DNA of 10,484 nucleotides from GCA-002728855 sp036340635 (GTDB lineage: Bacteria; Bacteroidota; Bacteroidia; Flavobacteriales; Flavobacteriaceae), in contig JAYYYF010000004.1 of NCBI GenBank assembly GCA_036340635.1, positions 1 through 10,484 of the forward strand, written 5' to 3'. The stretch's first letter is position 1; each line of letters starts with the position of its first letter. Positions 6,311-10,484 of the stretch are shown here, in pieces. A program made the translations under genes and the position numbers. Under the pieces are notes generated by a model. That model was not told where the DNA came from and searched no databases. It saw only the letters and a list, made by a program, of their open reading frames with translations.

Positions 6311-7277
6311 AGTGAAAGTTGGAATAATAGGAGGTTCTGGATATACTGGAGGCGAATTAATAAGATTATTAATAAACCACCCAAAAGTAGAATTAGTATT
6401 TATTCAAAGCAAGACCAATAAAGGAAAGTATATAGAGGAAATACATACCGACTTAATTGGTCAAGTCAGAAAAAAATTTATCAGTAACATAAATAATAAA
6501 ATTGATCTATTGTTTATGTGTGTTGGACATAATCAATCTAAAGAATTCCTGGATAAAAATAAAATTGACAAAAAGATCAAAATAATTGATTTGAGCCAAG
6601 ACTTTAGAATTAGTTCAATACATAACCAAAGAAATTTTGTTTATGGGCTCCCAGAGCTAAACAAAAATGAAATAATCAAATCCTCTTCAATTGCTAACCC
6701 AGGTTGCTTTGCAACGGCAATTCAGCTAGGTCTTTTACCTTTTGCTGCCAATAATTATCTAAATGGAGACATTCATATAAATGCAATAACTGGTAGTACT
6801 GGAGCTGGGGTTAAACTTTCAAAGACATCGCATTATAGTTGGAGAAATAATAATGTTTCATGGTACAAATCATTTGATCACCAACATCTTAATGAAATAA
6901 ATTTAAATTTAAAGTCTTTAAATAAAAAACAGCATGAAATAGTATTCATTCCTATTAGAGGAAATTTTACAAAAGGTATTTTTTGCACCATATATTTTAA
7001 AAATAAATTAACCCTTGATGAAGTTAAAATGTTATATAAAAATTATTATAAAAATTCAAGCTTTGTTCATGTCTCTAAAAATGAAATCGATTTAAAACAA
7101 GTTTTAAATACTAATAATTGTGTCATTCATCTAAAAAAAGAGGGAGAAAGAATTTTAATTACTTCAATAATTGATAATTTGATTAAAGGTGCAGCTGGGC
7201 AAGCAATACAAAACATGAATCTAATGTTTGGTTTAGATGAAGATTTAGGTCTTAATTTAAAAAGTTCATTTTTTTAA
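6291..7277 (+). CDS. argC: N-acyl-gamma-glutamyl-phosphate reductase
   Basis: ArgC reduces N-acylglutamyl phosphate to the semialdehyde with NADPH. The 328-residue protein has the Rossmann motif VGIIGGSGYTGGELIRLL near the N-terminus, and the catalytic Cys139 in the signature ANPGCFATAIQLGLLP. GSTGAG (168-173) and PIRGNFTKGIF (221-231) follow, and the C-terminal NLIKGAAGQAIQNMNLMFG block is typical of the family. The chosen ATG at 6291 lies inside the end of argG; a GTG at 6312, just after the argG stop, is possible and would remove seven residues, all ahead of the VGIIGGSGYTGG motif. All eight arginine codons are AGA, which shows the local codon bias. The stop is 8 bp before argD. Confidence 0.95.
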   Translation: MSIQKNRVKVGIIGGSGYTGGELIRLLINHPKVELVFIQSKTNKGKYIEEIHTDLIGQVRKKFISNINNKIDLLFMCVGHNQSKEFLDKNKIDKKIKIIDLSQDFRISSIHNQRNFVYGLPELNKNEIIKSSSIANPGCFATAIQLGLLPFAANNYLNGDIHINAITGSTGAGVKLSKTSHYSWRNNNVSWYKSFDHQHLNEINLNLKSLNKKQHEIVFIPIRGNFTKGIFCTIYFKNKLTLDEVKMLYKNYYKNSSFVHVSKNEIDLKQVLNTNNCVIHLKKEGERILITSIIDNLIKGAAGQAIQNMNLMFGLDEDLGLNLKSSFF

Positions 7278-7285
7278 ATTTTATT

Positions 7286-8407
7286 ATGAGTTTATTTAAA
7301 GTTTATCCTTTGTACAATGTTAATCCTAAATATGGAGAGGGATGCTATGTCTACGATCACAACAACATTAAATATCTAGATCTATACGGTGGACATGCCG
7401 TAATTTCAATTGGTCATAGTCACCCTGTATATATTGATAGTTTAACAAATCAATTGAAAAAAATTGGATTTTACTCTAATTATATTGTGAATGAACTTCA
7501 GGAAAACTTGTCAAAAAGAATTATTGAGCTCTCTAGAATTAAAAACTATAAAATATTTTATTGCAATAGTGGTGCAGAAGCTGTTGAAAATGGTTTAAAT
7601 CTGGCATCGTACAAAACAAAAAAAAGAAGAATAATAGCTTTTAAGAATTCTTTTCATGGAAGGTCTTGTGCGGCTATAGCTTGTACCGATAATATCAAAA
7701 TTCGGTCAAAGTTAAGTGAACAAGTAGATGTTTCTTTCCTGCCTTTTAACAACAGAAAACTTTTAGAAAACAAACTAGCTAAAAATGATGTTTGTGCTGT
7801 AATTATTGAATCAATTCAGGGTGTAGGAGGTTTGGACGAACCAACTACAGAATTCGTAAAAGATGTTGAAAGTTTAACTAGGAAATATGGATCTTTACTT
7901 ATAGCTGACGAGGTTCAATCAGGTTTTGGAAGAACTGGTGATTTTTTTGCTTTTCAAAAACATAATATCAAACCTGATATTATAACAATCGCAAAAGGAA
8001 TGGGTAATGGATTTCCTATTGGAGGAATCCTTGTTTCTGAGAAAATAAAAGAAGAATATGGCCTTCTAGGAAGCACCTTTGGAGGTAATCACCTAGCATG
8101 TTCAAGTTCCCTTGCAGTTCTAAAAATAATTGAACAAGAAAGGCTAATGAAAAACGCAAAGAATATGGAAAAATATTTTAGAAAACGTGCCTCTGAAATT
8201 AATGATATAAGAGTTAAAGGAAGAGGTTTAATGTTAGGTCTTGAATTTAATTTTGAAGTTAAAAATCTTAGAGATGATTTAATTTACAAAAAGCATATTT
8301 TCACTGGGGGGAGTGCGAATAAGAATCTTCTAAGAATTTTGCCTCCACTAAATGTTAAAGAAAGTGACTTTGATAAATTCTTTAAAGCATTAAAGGAATT
8401 GTTATGA
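7286..8407 (+). CDS. argD: N-acylornithine aminotransferase
   Basis: ArgD is a PLP enzyme that converts N-acylglutamate semialdehyde to N-acylornithine with glutamate as amino donor. The 373-residue protein shows the class III aminotransferase pattern: YCNSGAEAVENGL (92-104) for phosphate binding, FHGRSCAA (123-130), LIADEVQSGFGRTG (205-218) with the PLP-binding Asp208, and TIAKGMGNGFPIGG with Schiff-base Lys237. STFGGNHLACSSSL (263-276) completes the site. It is slightly shorter than E. coli ArgD (about 400 residues), with a compact N-terminus beginning at YPLYNVNPKYGEG. The acyl group could be acetyl or succinyl. The stop overlaps argF' in ATGA. Confidence 0.93.
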   Translation: MSLFKVYPLYNVNPKYGEGCYVYDHNNIKYLDLYGGHAVISIGHSHPVYIDSLTNQLKKIGFYSNYIVNELQENLSKRIIELSRIKNYKIFYCNSGAEAVENGLNLASYKTKKRRIIAFKNSFHGRSCAAIACTDNIKIRSKLSEQVDVSFLPFNNRKLLENKLAKNDVCAVIIESIQGVGGLDEPTTEFVKDVESLTRKYGSLLIADEVQSGFGRTGDFFAFQKHNIKPDIITIAKGMGNGFPIGGILVSEKIKEEYGLLGSTFGGNHLACSSSLAVLKIIEQERLMKNAKNMEKYFRKRASEINDIRVKGRGLMLGLEFNFEVKNLRDDLIYKKHIFTGGSANKNLLRILPPLNVKESDFDKFFKALKELL

Positions 8408-9351
8408 AAGATTTTATTTGTATAGAAGATTTACCTGATTTTAAAAAATCAGTGTCAGAGGCAATAGATTTAAAAAATGATCCTCTGAAATTTAATTTTT
8501 TAGGGAGAAACAAATCATTAGCGATGTTATTTTTTAATCCAAGTCTTAGAACAAGATTGAGCACACAAAAGGCTGCACAGAATTTAGGCCTTAAAACAAT
8601 GGTAATGAATTTTAATGACGAAGGTTGGGAATTAGAATTTGAAGATGGAGTTGAAATGAGTTCTTCTTCTTCCGAACATATTAAAGAGGCAGCTGCTGTG
8701 ATCTCTCAATACTGTGATATGATTGCAATAAGATCATTTGCTTCTTTAAATGATAAAAAAACTGATGAAAGTGAATTGGTTCTTAATAATTTTACTAAGT
8801 ACTCTAGTGTTCCAATTATCAATATGGAAAGTGCTACAGCTCATCCACTGCAAGCACTAGCTGATGCAATTACAATCAAAGAACATAAATCATCAGATCG
8901 CCCTAAAGTAGTTTTAACATGGGCTCCTCATCCAAAACCTTTACCTCATGCCGTTGCAAACTCATTCACAAAAATGATGAAAAAAATAGACGCTGATTTT
9001 GTCATTGCTCGTCCCGAAGGTTACAGTTTAAATTCAAAAATTGAAAATCAATTTAAATCAACTTCAAATCAAAAAAAGGCTTTAGAAAATGCAGATTTTG
9101 TTTATGCAAAAAACTGGTGCTCCTATGAAAGCTATGGTAAAATCTTAAAAAGTGATTCTGAATGGAAGATAACTTCCGAAAAAATGAACTTAACAAATAA
9201 TGCAAAATTCATGCACTGCCTTCCTATAAGAAGAAATGTTGTAGCAACAGATAATGTTCTTGACAGCCCTAATTCCTTAGTTATAAATCAGGCGCAAAAC
9301 AGAATTTATGCCTCTCAATTAATCTTAAAAAAACTTTTACAAAATGAGTAA
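8404..9351 (+). CDS. argF': N-acylornithine carbamoyltransferase, probably N-succinylornithine type
   Basis: The enzyme transfers a carbamoyl group from carbamoyl phosphate to N-acylornithine, giving N-acylcitrulline; it replaces ordinary ornithine carbamoyltransferase. The 315-residue protein has the carbamoyl-phosphate motif SLRTR (47-51), HPLQALAD (147-154), TWAPHPKPLP (172-181) and HCLPIRRNV (271-279). The last two are features of the acylornithine branch. Aligned from memory without gaps to the Bacteroides fragilis succinylornithine enzyme, Ser90 falls on the residue that is Pro90 there and Glu92 in the acetylornithine enzyme of Xanthomonas. Replacing that Glu with Ser or Pro is known to switch specificity from acetyl to succinyl. 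Val also stands where the acetyl enzymes have Lys302 (RRNVV). I therefore favour N-succinylornithine as substrate. The start overlaps argD by 4 bp, and the end overlaps argB by 8 bp. Confidence 0.92.
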   Translation: MKDFICIEDLPDFKKSVSEAIDLKNDPLKFNFLGRNKSLAMLFFNPSLRTRLSTQKAAQNLGLKTMVMNFNDEGWELEFEDGVEMSSSSSEHIKEAAAVISQYCDMIAIRSFASLNDKKTDESELVLNNFTKYSSVPIINMESATAHPLQALADAITIKEHKSSDRPKVVLTWAPHPKPLPHAVANSFTKMMKKIDADFVIARPEGYSLNSKIENQFKSTSNQKKALENADFVYAKNWCSYESYGKILKSDSEWKITSEKMNLTNNAKFMHCLPIRRNVVATDNVLDSPNSLVINQAQNRIYASQLILKKLLQNE

Positions 9352-10117
9352 ACTTAATATTGTAAAAATTGGAGGTAATGTGATAGAAAATTCTAAGCTT
9401 TTGGAATCCTTTCTAAAAGATTTCGCAAACTTAAAAGGGGATAAAATTTTAGTCCATGGAGGAGGTAAAGAGGCTTCGAAATTGGCTGAAAAATTAGGTG
9501 TTAATGTAAACATAGTTGATGGCAGGAGGATTACAGATTCGCCCAGTCTGGATATTATAACCATGGTTTACGGTGGAAAAATAAATAAATCCATTGTAGC
9601 TGAACTTCAAGGACTAAATTGTAATGCAATGGGAATTTCTGGAGCAGATGGCAATTCAATAATAGGAGTTAAAAGGCCAATAAAAGATATTGATTATGGA
9701 TTTGTGGGAGATATTGATAAAATAAATACTAATCTGTTTAAATTATTACTTGAAAATAAAATAACACCCGTATGTTGCGCAATGTCACACGATGGAAATG
9801 GTCAACTTTTAAATACAAATGCAGATACCATTGCATCAGTTTTAGCAATTGAATTATCAAAATTGTATGATGTTACTTTGTCATATTGTTTTGAAAAAAA
9901 AGGTGTCTTGACTATTGAGGAATCAGATCAAAAATTACTTGAATTAATTACGCCCACGTCTTATACAAAGTTAAAGTCAAGAGGAATTATCAACTCAGGT
10001 ATGATTCCCAAAATTGACAATTGTTTTAATGCATTAGAGAGTGGTGTTAAAATAGTTAAAATAGGATCGCCAAAAATAATTAATGGAAATGAGCCCCATA
10101 CTAAAGTAACATTATAA
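9344..10117 (+). CDS. argB: N-acylglutamate kinase
   Basis: ArgB phosphorylates the gamma-carboxylate of N-acylglutamate with ATP, normally the committed step. The 257-residue amino acid kinase fold protein has Lys8 in VKIGGNV, the HGGGKE loop (38-43), DGRRITD (59-65), LLNTNADTIAS (156-166) with Asn and Asp of the active site, and Lys223 in GMIPKI. Its length matches the short E. coli-type kinase, which lacks the N-terminal helix that makes arginine-inhibited kinases hexameric. It is therefore unlikely to be feedback inhibited by that mechanism, so control may fall on transcription or the leader. This last point is inference. It starts inside argF' (8-bp overlap), and argE begins 1 bp after its stop. 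Confidence 0.94.
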   Translation: MSKLNIVKIGGNVIENSKLLESFLKDFANLKGDKILVHGGGKEASKLAEKLGVNVNIVDGRRITDSPSLDIITMVYGGKINKSIVAELQGLNCNAMGISGADGNSIIGVKRPIKDIDYGFVGDIDKINTNLFKLLLENKITPVCCAMSHDGNGQLLNTNADTIASVLAIELSKLYDVTLSYCFEKKGVLTIEESDQKLLELITPTSYTKLKSRGIINSGMIPKIDNCFNALESGVKIVKIGSPKIINGNEPHTKVTL

Positions 10118-10118
10118 A

Positions 10119-10484
10119 ATGCAAAAGGAACTTACAAAAATGGCGATTGATTTGTTAAAGGACTTGATAAGTATAGAATCATTTTCTAGCCAAGAAGATA
10201 AAACTGCAGATAGAATTGAAAAATGGTTTATAAATAACAAGATAGATTTTAAAAGAGTCAATAACAATGTATGGGCTAAAAATAAGTTTTTTAAGTCTAG
10301 TAAACCTACATTGCTCTTAAACTCCCATCATGATACAGTCAAGCCTAATTCAGCTTATACAAAAGACCCTTTTAAGGCTGAAATTGAAGATGGTAAACTT
10401 TTTGGCTTAGGAAGTAATGATGCAGGAGGGGCTTTAGTCTCTCTTATAGCATTATTTACTTTCTATTATAAATATGAAAACCTA
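10119..10484 (+). CDS. argE: M20-family N-acylcitrulline/N-acylornithine deacylase, 3' end cut by window edge
   Basis: A frame of 122 codons begins with ATG one base after the argB stop and runs off the right edge; the family is usually 350-400 residues, so about a third is present. The metal-site motif NSHHDTVKP gives the ligand His70 and catalytic-side Asp72, and LGSNDAGG gives the bridging ligand Asp101, as in M20 zinc peptidases. With an acylornithine carbamoyltransferase upstream, the expected substrate is N-acylcitrulline, which is cleaved to citrulline for ArgG. Other M20 enzymes (DapE, general aminoacylases) share these motifs, so the assignment relies partly on operon position. Confidence 0.88.
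   Translation, partial: MQKELTKMAIDLLKDLISIESFSSQEDKTADRIEKWFINNKIDFKRVNNNVWAKNKFFKSSKPTLLLNSHHDTVKPNSAYTKDPFKAEIEDGKLFGLGSNDAGGALVSLIALFTFYYKYENL

Noticed and set aside
6291..6312. A frameshift joining argG and argC into one product
   Set aside because: Both proteins are full length with intact ends, and 20-bp overlaps are normal in tight operons.
8382..8564. Minus-strand frame across the argD/argF' junction
   Set aside because: It is short, antisense to two solid genes, and lacks any recognisable domain.
9337..9564. Minus-strand frame at the start of argB
   Set aside because: It is antisense to clear argB motifs, including HGGGKE, so it is a shadow.
1..10484. CRISPR arrays, tRNA or rRNA genes, insertion sequences, phage genes or anti-phage defence genes
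   Set aside because: No spaced repeat arrays, tRNA-like cloverleaf, transposase or integrase motifs were seen. The window is housekeeping and biosynthetic.

Overview
The window looks like a piece of an AT-rich genome from the Bacteroidetes, most likely the class Flavobacteriia. Three things point there. Promoter-like TAnnTTTG elements lie directly in front of genes. The arginine genes use the acylated-ornithine route, with an N-acylornithine carbamoyltransferase in place of ornithine carbamoyltransferase. The first arginine gene is a GNAT acyltransferase of the kind found in Bacteroidetes arginine operons. The genes are tightly packed, and the only intergenic gap over 100 bp is the divergent region at 4372-4592.

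Left half (1-4371, minus strand): a probable three-gene operon read leftward. It runs tilS (tRNA-Ile lysidine synthetase), then dsbD (membrane thiol:disulfide interchange protein) after 13 bp, then an Nramp-fold transporter after 32 bp, which is cut by the window start. The transporter lacks the canonical metal-binding residues of the family.

Middle (4372-4592): a divergent control region. A TAnnTTTG element faces each way. On the plus strand, a 29-codon ORF begins a few bases after its element. It carries a GC-rich run with three CGN arginine codons, in a genome stretch that mostly uses AGA. A stem-forming pair of arms brackets most of this ORF, and a hairpin followed by a U-rich tract begins right after its stop codon. 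I read this as a candidate leader-peptide attenuator for the arginine operon. It is the most interesting part of the window.

Right half (4593-10484, plus strand): an arginine biosynthesis operon whose genes overlap or nearly touch. The order is N-acylglutamate synthase-like GNAT, argG, argC, argD, argF', argB, argE (cut by the window end). The inferred pathway is: glutamate is N-acylated (GNAT), phosphorylated (ArgB), reduced (ArgC) and transaminated (ArgD) to N-acylornithine. This is carbamoylated while still acylated (ArgF'), deacylated to citrulline (ArgE), and joined to aspartate (ArgG). The last enzyme, ArgH, and carbamoyl-phosphate synthase are not in the window. ArgF' has Ser at the position that sets acetyl versus succinyl specificity, which suggests succinylated intermediates.
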